Assembly (NCBI GenBank): GCA_045604965.1
Contig: JAZUPB010000059.1
Span: 1-64,000, forward strand
Length of the DNA stretch: 64,000 nt
Direction of reading: 5' to 3'
Source of the DNA: JAISGQ01 sp045604965
GTDB lineage: Bacteria; Bacillota; Clostridia; Oscillospirales; Acutalibacteraceae
Shown: positions 9,131-17,671 of the stretch, one piece after another
Layout: every line of letters starts with the position of its first letter
How positions within the stretch are numbered: position 1 is the stretch's first letter
The notes under the pieces: generated by a model
What the model saw: the letters and a program-made list of their open reading frames with translations, nothing else
The model's database searches: none
What the model was told of the DNA's origin: nothing
Position numbers and translations under genes: made by a program

Positions 9131-11275
9131 ATGAACAATGAATTTGGATATACCGGAAGCGAATATTCAAATGGCAGGGAATTACACGAACCCCATGACC
9201 CACTGAATCATATTGCTCCGGAAATAAATGAAGGTCGCGATGAATACTGGTGTGACCCTGTGGAATATACAGAATCGTTACAAAAAGAAACTCCTTCTGC
9301 TTCCACCGCCCCCAAAAAGCAACATTCCAAAGACCTTCACAAAAAAGTAGTGCGCAAAATGGTTTACGCTGTTGCTTCTGCTGTAACAGTCGTATCCCTT
9401 GCCCAGGTTGCTACGCCTTCCGAAGACCAGTCTCTCATAACTAATTTTGAAAATGCTTTGGACCAACTGGTTTCTACGACCGTTACTCCTGCCCCTCAGG
9501 ATCCACTCCTTGCGGCACAGACTATTGTCTTTTCCGGAAGTGGTATACTGACCAAGGAAGCTGTGGAAAATGAACTTGAGAAGTACGATTTGTCTGAAAA
9601 TTTTGCTGTAATTATTGAAGATGGTTATACGGAAATTGCACCGTTGGCATTCAGCAATCGTGACACTCTGGTGACCGTATCCATACCGGACAGTGTCACT
9701 GTCATCGGATATGAAGCATTTTCCGAATGTCAAAATCTGGTAATTGATACTCTGGATACTACCGGACTCACCATTGGCGGACATGCCTTCCGTTCTGTAA
9801 CCATCAACGAAATAATTATCAGCGATACCTATGACTGTGTGCAAAGTGCAAATCAACCGTCTTTAGCATACACCAACATAAAAAAGGTAAATTTTGAATC
9901 GGGAATCACTACTATTCCGGCCTATACTTTGTATAACTGTAAAGGAATTACCGCTATTGACATTCCGAACAGTGTCACTACTATCAACATGTGTGCATTC
10001 ACAAACATTGAAGATTTAGCAAGCATTACCCTTCCGGATAGTGTAAAGAATATCGGCGAAAGTGCTTTTGACCGTTGTGAAAATCTGGTAATTGAAAGTC
10101 TTTCTACCAAAGAACGCACCATTGGCAGTTATGCCTTCCGCTATGTAACCATTGAGGAAGTCATTATTAGTGAAACTTTTGGCTGTATGCAAACTACAAA
10201 TTACCCTTCCCTGTCCCATGCAAATATCCAGAAAGTAAGCTTTGAACAGGGAATTACCTCTATTCCTGCAGCGGCACTATGCGAAGGCGAAGGGTTTACC
10301 TCCGTAACCATACCTGAGACTGTAATTTCTATCGGGGACAGCGCATTCGAACGCTGTCATTCCATAACAGAAGTTATTCTTCCGGAGCACTTAACCACGA
10401 TTGGAAGATATGCCTTTAAAAGCTGTTCCAATATGACATCTATAAATATTCCGAACAGTGTTTTGGAAATTGGTGATGAAGCTTTTCGTGGGTGTGAAAA
10501 TTTAGTCTTTAATAAAATTAGTACCACCAACCGCACCATTGGCAAGTTGGCATTTGAAGATACAACCATTGGTGAAGTCGTTATCAGTGAAACCTTTAAA
10601 GGATACGAAAATTTGGGACTTACTTCCTTATATTCCTCTGAGATTGGTATGATTAGTTTCGAACCGGGTATCACCATGATTCCCGACTATGCTCTGAGCG
10701 GATGCAATTCCGTCACCGAAATAGTCATACCGGATACCGTCACACATATTGGAAAATACGCATTTAAAGATTGTGGCAATTTAACCAGCGTGTACATTCC
10801 TGATAGTGTTACCACGATTGATGAAGAAGCATTTTCCGGATGTGTTAATTTAGTTATTGATAAACTTCTCACCGCTAACCGTACTATTGGTATGTTGGCT
10901 TTTCGGGATGTGACCATTAATGAAGTCGTCATCAGCGAAACCTTTAAAGGATACGAAAATTTGGGACTTACTTCCTTTAATTCTTCTGAAATTGATGTGG
11001 TTAGTTTCGAACCGGGTATTACCATGATTCCCGGCTATGCTCTGAGCGAATGCAATTCCATCACTGAGGTGGTCATACCGGATACCGTTACTCATATAGG
11101 AAAATATGCATTTAGAAGTTGTAGTAATTTAACCACTGTAAGTATTCCTGCCAGTGTTACCACGATTGACAAAGAAGCATTTGCAGAATGTCCCAACCTT
11201 ACCTTACGCGTATCCGTTGGCTCTGCTGCCGAAGCATACGCTTTGGAGAAAAACATTCCTTATGTAACAAACTAA
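9131..11275 (+). CDS. BspA-type leucine-rich repeat (LRR_5) membrane-anchored protein
   Basis: A 714-aa protein with a charged cytoplasmic N-terminus (1-72), one transmembrane helix (about 74-92, VYAVASAVTVVSLAQVA) and then LRR_5 repeats of about 23 residues to the C-terminus (pattern SIPDSVTVIGYEAFSECQNL). Type II topology would expose the repeats outside the cell. BspA-like repeats often mediate adhesion or protein binding in gut and oral bacteria. ATG 9131 follows AAGGA. Long units of about 116 residues are repeated, the last two being close DNA duplicates. It is co-transcribed with mscS and closed by a bidirectional terminator. The binding partner is unknown. Confidence 0.8.
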   Translation: MNNEFGYTGSEYSNGRELHEPHDPLNHIAPEINEGRDEYWCDPVEYTESLQKETPSASTAPKKQHSKDLHKKVVRKMVYAVASAVTVVSLAQVATPSEDQSLITNFENALDQLVSTTVTPAPQDPLLAAQTIVFSGSGILTKEAVENELEKYDLSENFAVIIEDGYTEIAPLAFSNRDTLVTVSIPDSVTVIGYEAFSECQNLVIDTLDTTGLTIGGHAFRSVTINEIIISDTYDCVQSANQPSLAYTNIKKVNFESGITTIPAYTLYNCKGITAIDIPNSVTTINMCAFTNIEDLASITLPDSVKNIGESAFDRCENLVIESLSTKERTIGSYAFRYVTIEEVIISETFGCMQTTNYPSLSHANIQKVSFEQGITSIPAAALCEGEGFTSVTIPETVISIGDSAFERCHSITEVILPEHLTTIGRYAFKSCSNMTSINIPNSVLEIGDEAFRGCENLVFNKISTTNRTIGKLAFEDTTIGEVVISETFKGYENLGLTSLYSSEIGMISFEPGITMIPDYALSGCNSVTEIVIPDTVTHIGKYAFKDCGNLTSVYIPDSVTTIDEEAFSGCVNLVIDKLLTANRTIGMLAFRDVTINEVVISETFKGYENLGLTSFNSSEIDVVSFEPGITMIPGYALSECNSITEVVIPDTVTHIGKYAFRSCSNLTTVSIPASVTTIDKEAFAECPNLTLRVSVGSAAEAYALEKNIPYVTN
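10574..11269 (+). repeat. 348-bp in-frame tandem duplication in the LRR gene
   Basis: Two adjacent units (10574-10921 and 10922-11269), each 116 codons or about five LRR_5 repeats. The first half of each unit is nearly identical, for example the block GGATACGAAAATTTGGGACT at 10601 and 10949; the second half is more diverged. The high local identity suggests recent duplication or ongoing gene conversion. Confidence 0.85.
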
Positions 11276-11279
11276 AATA

Positions 11280-11320
11280 AACCCCTTCGCAAGACTCTCA
11301 TAGTCCAAACGAAGGGGTTC
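11280..11320. terminator. bidirectional terminator between LRR gene and EAL gene
   Basis: AACCCCTTCG pairs with CGAAGGGGTT across a 20-nt loop. It sits directly between the convergent stops at 11275 and 11325, so it can serve both genes. Confidence 0.8.
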
Positions 11321-11324
11321 TGTA

Positions 11325-13325
11325 TTATGCATTATACTTTTCTACGAACTCATTGATTGGCATGGGTTTTGCAAAAAAATATCCCTGAATCAAATCACAT
11401 TTCTGATCAATCAGAAAATCTACCTGTTCCCTACTTTCAATACCTTCTGCTACAATCTTCATATTTAACTTCTTAGCCAAATCAATTACCTTAGTTACTA
11501 TCCACACGCCTCTCTCTTCAAACTCTGCACCTCTAAAGAAATCCGCATCGATTTTCAACACATCAATATGTAACTCTTTCAAAGAGTTCAATGAAGAATA
11601 ACCTGCACCAAAATCATCCATAGATACAATAAATCCTGCATCACGTAACTTCTTAACCGTATTTATCAGCACTTTCTTATCATCAAAAAATGCACTTTCT
11701 GTTAACTCCAGCTCGATTACGTTATGGGGAATATTGTATTTGTCTACAATACTACAGATATGCTCTGTTAAATCTTCTCTGGTAAAATGTGCCCTGGATA
11801 CATTAACTGATATGGGTACGATTCTGCGGCCTTGTGCAATCCACTCTGCCTGCTGTCTCGCCACTTCTTCCAACATATAGTCATCCAGCTTCAATATAAA
11901 ACCATTCTTTTCAAATATTGGAATAAATTTATTAGGAGGAATAAAACCTTCTGTCGGGTGAATCCATCTGACCAAAGCCTCTGCACCGGCCAATTGTTCT
12001 TCCAAAGTACTAATCTTCGGTTGCAGATATACCTGAAATTCTTTACCTGCTAATGCCCTCTCCATATCATCTTCTACTTTACGTTCCCACAGCTTCTCCT
12101 TGCTCATTTCGATGTCGAAAAAAGCTATTTGGTTATCTGCTTCTTCTCCCAGCTTCTCACATGCTACCATCGCATTAATGTAAAGCTGGTTTATATTTCT
12201 TTCTCCTTTTTCGATTTCATACACTCCCACGCCGAAATATATTTTCATATTCGGCATCGCTGTGTTCAAAGCAGATTCCATTTCTTCAATACGCTTTATC
12301 AACGCTTCTTTACTTCCATAAGCAAGCAACAGGCCAAACTCTGCATTCTCATGATGCGCCATTACCTCGTTGCGCTTTATCTGCTTTTTCAAAATCCAGT
12401 AGAGCTTCTCTATCAGTTCTTCTCCCACCTGCGCTCCGAAGCAAGTGCAAAAACTCCTGTATTTGCGCATATTCAGATGAACCATTGCATATTTATTCTT
12501 TTCGCTCCACTTATGCTTTAACAGCGCATTGCCTCTTTTTTCAAAATGAAGCCAGTTATTACCGCCGGTCACCACATCCGTATAAATAATTTTGGAGGTT
12601 TTACGCACAGTAAATATTACGCTAATAAAAGAAATCAAATAATAAATTACGAAAACTGCTATTAATATTCCCACTGTTCCAAGGCATACTATCATAAACA
12701 ACAAATCATGCGCAAACACATATATGCTATTCAGAATATATACCTCTAAGTTATCTACCGGAATCACATACCATATTTTAAATTCTAACACTGCATCTTC
12801 CGCATCCGACGAGAATAAATCTTCCCCTTTTTCCAGATTCTCAAAGTTAAGCGCACCGATGAAATCATCTCCCACTACCAGCGTATCATCTTCCACCGTC
12901 AATAAGCCTTGGGAATCCTCTTCTACAATGACTTTGGCCTCTACTATCTCATCCCCGTACATAAGAGAAATATCCAAAGCCGCGTCTTTCTTGGGAACAG
13001 AAGTTTCACCTACCCAGTGTACTACTTCATTTTCAGCCACCGCGCCAACTACTTCCATCTCATCATCAAACTGAAGATAAGTCCGGACTGCTACATCTAT
13101 ATTTTGTACAGATGTTTCATCATATTCCTGATATAAAGCAGCCATCTGTGCAGAACGTTCACTACAAACCATTATCTTGCGCTGAATAATCTCCAAACCT
13201 GCAATTGCCACAACTATACTCACCAATATCGCAAAAATTAAACTCAATAAAAAAAGACCTAGTACTGAAGGCCATATACGTATCTTTTTCAACTTTTTAA
13301 TTCGTTTGTCTTTTGCCTTACTCAT
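11325..13325 (-). CDS. membrane c-di-GMP phosphodiesterase (degenerate GGDEF + EAL)
   Basis: A 666-aa protein. Transmembrane helices at about 17-44 and 205-235 flank an extracytoplasmic sensor domain. A GGDEF-like domain (about 246-405) has lost its signature: the active-site position reads ENAEFG (327-331), so cyclase activity is unlikely. The EAL domain (about 420-660) keeps the catalytic residues: E449 in EAL, N508 in SVNVSR, E543 in ELTES, D570 and D571 in MDDFGAGYSS. It should therefore hydrolyse c-di-GMP, with the GGDEF remnant perhaps binding GTP as a regulator. ATG 13325 follows GGAGG. It is monocistronic, between two terminators. Confidence 0.88.
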   Translation of the reverse strand: MSKAKDKRIKKLKKIRIWPSVLGLFLLSLIFAILVSIVVAIAGLEIIQRKIMVCSERSAQMAALYQEYDETSVQNIDVAVRTYLQFDDEMEVVGAVAENEVVHWVGETSVPKKDAALDISLMYGDEIVEAKVIVEEDSQGLLTVEDDTLVVGDDFIGALNFENLEKGEDLFSSDAEDAVLEFKIWYVIPVDNLEVYILNSIYVFAHDLLFMIVCLGTVGILIAVFVIYYLISFISVIFTVRKTSKIIYTDVVTGGNNWLHFEKRGNALLKHKWSEKNKYAMVHLNMRKYRSFCTCFGAQVGEELIEKLYWILKKQIKRNEVMAHHENAEFGLLLAYGSKEALIKRIEEMESALNTAMPNMKIYFGVGVYEIEKGERNINQLYINAMVACEKLGEEADNQIAFFDIEMSKEKLWERKVEDDMERALAGKEFQVYLQPKISTLEEQLAGAEALVRWIHPTEGFIPPNKFIPIFEKNGFILKLDDYMLEEVARQQAEWIAQGRRIVPISVNVSRAHFTREDLTEHICSIVDKYNIPHNVIELELTESAFFDDKKVLINTVKKLRDAGFIVSMDDFGAGYSSLNSLKELHIDVLKIDADFFRGAEFEERGVWIVTKVIDLAKKLNMKIVAEGIESREQVDFLIDQKCDLIQGYFFAKPMPINEFVEKYNA

Positions 13326-13352
13326 TTCTTAACTCCTCCGCATTTATTCCCT

Positions 13353-13387
13353 TGAAAAGTCCCTCCTGCGCCTCCAGGAGGGACTTC
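13353..13387 (-). terminator. terminator of the SCP2-like gene
   Basis: AAGTCCCTCCTG / CAGGAGGGACTT hairpin (13357-13386) followed on the minus strand by a short T run, between the 106-aa gene and the EAL gene. Confidence 0.8.
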
Positions 13388-13396
13388 AAAATATTT

Positions 13397-13717
13397 CTAC
13401 CTACCACCAAATGGTAAATACTCCAGCGCTTCCACTGCGCCATACAATCTTAACTGTCCGTCAGAATACGCTGCCCGGGACTTCAATTTACCTTCCAACA
13501 TCTGTATAATTACATATGCACTGGTTACAATAATCACATCCCTGTCATAGTACTCATAGGGCTCCACATTTATCTTGCCACCGGATATTTCTACGTAGAA
13601 GGCGCCTTCTGCTTCGCCTTCTACATTGAATTGAAACGCCACATGCCCCAGTCCTTTGCTCACCTGCGTATTCTTGGTTGCCTTTCTTACACGTTCCACC
13701 AATTCTTCATATGTCAT
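13397..13717 (-). CDS. SCP2 sterol-binding-domain-like protein
   Basis: A 106-aa soluble protein. The pattern VAFQFNVEGEAEGAFYVEISGGKINVEPYEY, in two stretches, then DVIIVTSAYVIIQMLEGKL and the small GQLRLYGAVEAL motif matches the SCP2 fold, in which bacterial members bind lipids or other hydrophobic ligands in the cytoplasm. The length is typical. It is monocistronic with its own terminator. An extended -10 (TGA-TATAAT, minus strand, 13772-13780) lies 55-63 nt upstream, and a short ACATCA/TGATGT hairpin sits in the leader. The ligand is unknown. Confidence 0.65.
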   Translation of the reverse strand: MTYEELVERVRKATKNTQVSKGLGHVAFQFNVEGEAEGAFYVEISGGKINVEPYEYYDRDVIIVTSAYVIIQMLEGKLKSRAAYSDGQLRLYGAVEALEYLPFGGR

Positions 13718-13816
13718 TCCAATCCCTTCTTTCCGTACATAAATTCTACATCATCTTTGATGTTATATTTATTATATCAGATAATTTAGGATTTTGCACT
13801 ATATTTTCTGAAATTT

Positions 13817-14428
13817 TCAAATTAATTTCAAAGAAACCTTTCTATCCTTGAAATAATACTCCTTATCATGTGCATTTATCTCTCTCTGTACCCGGCAAGG
13901 GTTGCCGAATGCCACCACATTGGAGGGAATATCCTTTGTTACCACACTTCCCGCACCAATGACCACGCTATCTCCTATGGTCACGCCCGGAACAATCACA
14001 CTGCCTGCCCCGATCCAGCAATTCCTTCCGATGCGAACCGGCATATTATATTGATAGCCTTGTTCACGAAGCGTCGGATCTATGGGATGTCCGCCTGTAG
14101 CTATTATTACATTTGGGCCAAACATGGTATAATCCCCCACATACACATGGGTATCATCCACCACTGTTAAATTAAAATTTGCGTACACATTCTTACCGAA
14201 ATGACAATTCGCACCACCCCAGTTTGCGTGAAAAGGCGGTTCAATATAGCATCCCTCTCCAATCTCTGCAAACATCTCCTTCAGCAATTCCATACGTTTC
14301 TCATATTCATGAGGACGTGTAGCATTAAAATCATACAAACGCTCCATACATTGGAATTGCTCCTTCATAATCTCTTCGTCTCCCGGCAGATAAAGGTCAC
14401 CGGAATGTAATTTATCTTTTTCAGTCAT
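13817..14428 (-). CDS. sugar O-acetyltransferase (maltose/galactoside acetyltransferase family)
   Basis: A 203-aa protein read from ATG 14428, which follows AAGGAG; that length equals typical LacA/Maa. An N-terminal helical Mac domain (about 1-55) precedes left-handed beta-helix hexapeptide repeats (about 60-190, e.g. VRIGRNCWIGAGSVIVPGV). The catalytic histidine is in IIATGGHPID. It transfers acetyl from acetyl-CoA to the 6-hydroxyl of sugars such as maltose, glucose or galactosides, probably for detoxification. It lies 31 nt downstream of the zinc-ribbon protein gene and may be co-transcribed with it. Confidence 0.9.
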   Translation of the reverse strand: MTEKDKLHSGDLYLPGDEEIMKEQFQCMERLYDFNATRPHEYEKRMELLKEMFAEIGEGCYIEPPFHANWGGANCHFGKNVYANFNLTVVDDTHVYVGDYTMFGPNVIIATGGHPIDPTLREQGYQYNMPVRIGRNCWIGAGSVIVPGVTIGDSVVIGAGSVVTKDIPSNVVAFGNPCRVQREINAHDKEYYFKDRKVSLKLI

Positions 14429-14459
14429 GAGCTGTTTCTCCTTCAAATTTCATAGAAGT

Positions 14460-15284
14460 TTACCAGTCCGAATCCCAGTCCGAACTGCCGGAATCCCAGG
14501 AATCTCCGCTGTCCCAGTCATAGTCACTGTCCCAATCGTCATCGTAATCGTCATAAGTATCCTCTTCATACCAGGTTGAATCCTCAAACCTTGTACCTGT
14601 ATGATAATCTATAGCATACTCTTCCTGCGTATCTTTATCAATGTAGGGCACCTGCGAAGAATCCACATGACTCCAATCATCTTGCAGGTCATTATAATAA
14701 TACCATGATGAATCCTGATAATAATATGTATCGTCATTATATCGATAATAGCCTTCCTTTGGTGCTTTACTAAATAGTACCCCCAAAATACAAAGGAACA
14801 TGATAACTGCCATAATGGACCATAAAGTACCTAAAAAGACAACAACCCACTGCCCCTCACGTTCAGCCTTTTTCCCCGAGTAGCGTGTCTGTTCATTTCC
14901 GGAAGCACTGCCTTTTCGGCTCTTCTGCTCTGCAATCTCCGCACGCAGCCTCTGATACAACTCATTGACTGCATAAGCCTCATCAGAGCCCTGATAGCGT
15001 ATTGCTCTCTGCCCGTTTGACTTATTTTTATATACCACAAAATCACCCAGCGCATTTTGATAAATACCAAACGCCCGGGCTTCCCGAATATCTTTACCAA
15101 TAAAGAATCTGGTCACTTCCTCCCGGGGAAGCTTACGACTTATGTACCATTCCTTCAATTCCTCAATAGTGCGCGGCTGCTTATCCGCAAAACGATTCAC
15201 ACCATTTAATACAGCTCCGCAATTAGGACAGGCAGGGACATTTTCCTCAATCATACTGCCACAATAGTCACACTTTACCTTCAT
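14460..15284 (-). CDS. zinc-ribbon membrane protein with acidic Asp/Trp-rich tail
   Basis: A 274-aa protein. Residues 4-22 form a zinc ribbon (CDYCGS, then CPNCGA). A soluble segment follows (about 35-115), then one transmembrane helix (about 148-170) and a C-terminal region rich in Tyr, Trp and Asp. That region ends in repeated WDSD/WDSG motifs (about 245-274) and is very acidic. The order suggests a cytoplasmic sensor linked to an external acidic tail. No family with known function is recognised. Confidence 0.6.
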   Translation of the reverse strand: MKVKCDYCGSMIEENVPACPNCGAVLNGVNRFADKQPRTIEELKEWYISRKLPREEVTRFFIGKDIREARAFGIYQNALGDFVVYKNKSNGQRAIRYQGSDEAYAVNELYQRLRAEIAEQKSRKGSASGNEQTRYSGKKAEREGQWVVVFLGTLWSIMAVIMFLCILGVLFSKAPKEGYYRYNDDTYYYQDSSWYYYNDLQDDWSHVDSSQVPYIDKDTQEEYAIDYHTGTRFEDSTWYEEDTYDDYDDDWDSDYDWDSGDSWDSGSSDWDSDW

Positions 15285-15331
15285 GTATAATTCCTCATAA
15301 TATGTTTCTATAATACCTTGTAACCATTTAT

Positions 15332-15360
15332 ATTATAAGGGATAGCGCCAAATCCCGCAA
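15332..15360 (-). promoter_or_regulatory. promoter of the zinc-ribbon/acetyltransferase unit
   Basis: Minus strand TTGCGG (15355-15360), 17-nt spacer, TATAAT (15332-15337), about 48 nt upstream of the start. Confidence 0.5.
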
Positions 15361-15380
15361 GGAAATGTGCCACCAATATT

Positions 15381-15644
15381 TTACCGTTCTACAAACCTTA
15401 CTTCCAACTCTACATCCAGTGCCTCTGCCAATTTCAAAAGTACCTCTATGGTCGGAACATTTGCCTTACTCTCTATACGTACAATATTGGTTCTGGCGAT
15501 TCCCGTCAGCTCAGCAATCTTCTCCTGTGAATATCCTTTTTGCTTACGCAGTTCAATATATTGACCAATAATTCTCTCCTTCGTTTGCTGTTTCTTTTGC
15601 TCAACTAATAACTCTAATTCACCGTTTGAAACTAGATAATCCAT
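15381..15644 (-). CDS. XRE-family helix-turn-helix regulator
   Basis: An 87-aa protein. After about 25 residues of N-terminal helix comes a Cro/C1-type HTH (about 28-82: IELRKQKGYSQEKIAEL, TGIARTNIVRIES, PTIEVLLKLAEALDVELEVRF). It resembles HigA/antitoxin-type DNA-binding proteins in size and order. The start follows GGGAG. It lies 66 nt downstream of a possible nuclease-fold protein gene on the same strand, so a toxin-antitoxin role is possible; an ordinary small repressor is the alternative. Confidence 0.75.
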   Translation of the reverse strand: MDYLVSNGELELLVEQKKQQTKERIIGQYIELRKQKGYSQEKIAELTGIARTNIVRIESKANVPTIEVLLKLAEALDVELEVRFVER

Positions 15645-15710
15645 ATTTTTCTCCCATATACTATATATTCTTACTTTTTTATGTTTATCAGATTGACACC
15701 GCCATTCAAC

Positions 15711-16235
15711 CTATGTTACATTATAAAAAAGGTTTTGAGTCTCTTTTAAGACCGTCTTTTCTGATGGACTGAGTAACTCAGAATCTTTTTTATATTCATC
15801 AATATTGTGAATCCAAAAATGGTTGGTACCAACTTTTTTCTTAATCGCTATTCTAACTCCAATTGTCTCGCCATTTATCAACATTGTATTCCCTATGTAC
15901 GCATATCTGTATCCATCTTTTTTATGTGTATTTTCTACATCATCATCTATAATATATCCGTTTTTTATGAGTTCAGGCAAACTTCTGACTGTTGCAACTT
16001 TATACATTTTCAACTTCTTGGGTAAAGTTTGAAAGCGATTTCCACTACCAAGCGTTTCCCTTACTCCTTTTGTGGTAATACGAACACTCAAACCTGATTC
16101 AATATTTACAACTGGTTCTTGACAAAAAAATCCCTCTTTGCGTAAAACATCAACCACTTCCTTCTGTACACCAATATAATCATTCCACTTACCATTCAAG
16201 TCATAAAATGATAGTTCTTCCTCTGTGTTTATCAA
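15711..16235 (-). CDS. possible LPD3/barnase-EndoU-fold protein
   Basis: A 174-aa protein read from TTG 16235, because AGGAGGTGA stands 3 nt before it (14 nt upstream of the TTG by its first base); the frame itself extends 9 codons further. The C-terminal half (LPELIKNGYIIDDDVENTHKK, split here, then YAYIGNTMLINGETIGVRIAI and GTNHFWIHNIDEY) resembles the LPD3/PBECR nuclease-fold domains found in phage and mobile-element polyvalent proteins, with conserved His residues before and after the beta strands. That match is by eye. It could be the toxin partner of the XRE gene 66 nt downstream. Confidence 0.45.
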   Translation of the reverse strand: MINTEEELSFYDLNGKWNDYIGVQKEVVDVLRKEGFFCQEPVVNIESGLSVRITTKGVRETLGSGNRFQTLPKKLKMYKVATVRSLPELIKNGYIIDDDVENTHKKDGYRYAYIGNTMLINGETIGVRIAIKKKVGTNHFWIHNIDEYKKDSELLSPSEKTVLKETQNLFYNVT

Positions 16236-16308
16236 ATATTCACCTCCTGTATTTAACACCAATTAGTTTTTCATACTTCTGTATGTATCATCATTAATAC
16301 GTATCATC

Positions 16309-16337
16309 ATTATATCACAACATATTCTACTTGTACA
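16309..16337 (-). promoter_or_regulatory. promoter of the LPD3-like/XRE pair
   Basis: Minus strand TGTACA (16332-16337), 17-nt spacer, extended -10 TGA-TATAAT (16309-16314). Two direct copies of a TATCATCATTA-like block (16286-16310) lie just after the likely start site and could be operator sites. Confidence 0.6.
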
Positions 16338-16363
16338 GCTTCACTTCATACCTACATCCGTTT

Positions 16364-16408
16364 TCAAAATAAAAAGACCTCTCTCGGGTTTCCCCAAAGA
16401 AAGGTCTT
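16364..16408 (-). terminator. terminator of the zinc-ribbon gene fragment
   Basis: AAGACCT (16374-16380) pairs with AGGTCTT (16402-16408) with an inner GGG/CCC. On the minus strand it is followed by TTTTTATTTT. Confidence 0.7.
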
Positions 16409-16448
16409 CTCATCACTATAACCATACAAATAGCCGGCTCATCTCTTT

Positions 16449-16955
16449 TTATCTGTCATAAATCACCCGCACTCCCCATTCCCGGCACACATGCCCGCAC
16501 CTGCCGCATATATGTACCGGCTCCAAATGGTTATACTCCGGCGTTTCATCCAGATTCGCCTTACACTTGGGACAAATATCATGTACTTCCGCCAACTGTG
16601 CCCGCCTCCGGGCTACATCCACATAAGCCTCAAAGTCCCATTGTACCACATCTCCCAGAGGCCCCCGCGCGATTCTACAATGCCCATATCCCTTAGGCGT
16701 AATCTGAAACACCTCTTTCATACCGCCTTCAGCCTCCAGATAACCCAGCTCTGTCAAATATTCTGTAAAACGTGTACCACTGATATGAATCTTTCTAGCC
16801 CAGCAGGTAACCGTGTTCCACTCCTCCTGCCCACGCTTGTACGCTCCTTCCTGTGCGGGACTTTCCCCAAATTCATTCACGCCCCGGCACGCTTTACACA
16901 GCTTATGCAGTTCGATTTCCTCCCCCTGAAAATAATAACCGAAAATACGGTTCAA
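16449..16955 (-). pseudogene. zinc-ribbon protein, probably 5'-truncated
   Basis: About 168 residues. The middle part looks like a small winged-helix domain (RFTEYLTELGYLEAEGG, VFQITPKGYGHCRIARG) and the C-terminus is a zinc ribbon (CPKCKAN at about 127, CGRCGHVC at about 150). The only start codons near the 5' end are TTG/ATT-like without an SD, and the reading frame stays open for about 13 codons upstream before a TAG. Base composition drops sharply to AT-rich sequence there, so the original N-terminus appears lost. An unusual start is the alternative. Function is unknown. An intrinsic terminator follows. Confidence 0.5.
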
Positions 16956-17073
16956 CTCTACAATGCCACGCGCCTCTGCGTTGCAAAACTAATTGTTTGA
17001 TATAAAATAATTTTACTTCAAAATAATGGTAATTCCAATTTAATTGTTATGTATCAAAATAATCTATACCTAA

Positions 17074-17105
17074 TAAAAAAATATGACTGCACGTAATGTG
17101 CAGTC
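17074..17105 (-). terminator. terminator of the three-gene small cassette
   Basis: GACTGCAC (17085-17092) / GTGCAGTC (17098-17105) hairpin with a following T-rich run on the minus strand. Confidence 0.8.
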
Positions 17106-17155
17106 AAGGCAATTTTTCTTCCTCATTATATAATATTAACAATATTATAATACAT

Positions 17156-17278
17156 TTATTCACGCTCTTCCTCATAAGAATAATCTTCAAAAGATGTTAC
17201 TATTTCACATTTGTCTCGTTCCTTACACTTCTCACATCTTTCTCGATCTTCACTCTCTAAATAAAACGGACACCTCAT
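17156..17278 (-). CDS. 40-aa Cys-rich small protein
   Basis: A short frame from ATG 17278 with an AGAGGAG SD at good spacing. The product begins MRCPFYLESEDRERCEKC and is very charged, with cysteines at 3, 15, 18 and 24 that could bind one zinc ion, and an acidic end. It lies 41 nt downstream of the 110-aa gene and is closed by a terminator. This supports a real gene of the small zinc-finger type common on conjugative elements and phages. Function is unknown. Confidence 0.55.
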   Translation of the reverse strand: MRCPFYLESEDRERCEKCKERDKCEIVTSFEDYSYEEERE

Positions 17279-17319
17279 CACACAATTCTCCTCTTATTGT
17301 TTTCACATATATCAATCAT

Positions 17320-17652
17320 CTATAAATAAGAATCAACCTTATTTCTCCTAAATATTGGTGATTTATTACTAATGCAATAACTCCAATTTAATTCATTCGG
17401 ATTACTAGGCTCAAACCCACACATCAACATAGCATCTTTAAATTCATTATTCGTAAGATATAATCCTGTATCTTTTTCTAAAAGATGCTTTAATCCATAG
17501 CTTGTCTTCTCATAATTTGGTTTTTTTCTACGAATAACATTTTCATTAATCCAGTTACACGCTATATTAATTTCTTCCTTACAATGATCTGTAATCAACG
17601 CTTCATCAATTTCACCATTTTCATTACTGTAAGGTCTTCCTCCTTTAATCAT
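17320..17652 (-). CDS. small hypothetical protein of mobile-element type
   Basis: A 110-aa protein read from ATG 17652 behind AAGGAG; the frame continues upstream into the previous gene. It begins MIKGGRPYSNENGEIDEAL and carries a helical core (ITDHCKEEINIACNWI, YGLKHLLEKDTGLYLTNNEF) followed by GFEPSNPNELNWSY. The pattern is familiar from short uncharacterised genes on integrative elements of Clostridia, but I cannot name a function. It lies 19 nt after the 103-aa gene in the same unit. Confidence 0.5.
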   Translation of the reverse strand: MIKGGRPYSNENGEIDEALITDHCKEEINIACNWINENVIRRKKPNYEKTSYGLKHLLEKDTGLYLTNNEFKDAMLMCGFEPSNPNELNWSYCISNKSPIFRRNKVDSYL

Positions 17653-17671
17653 TACTCTACTCCTTTCTAAG

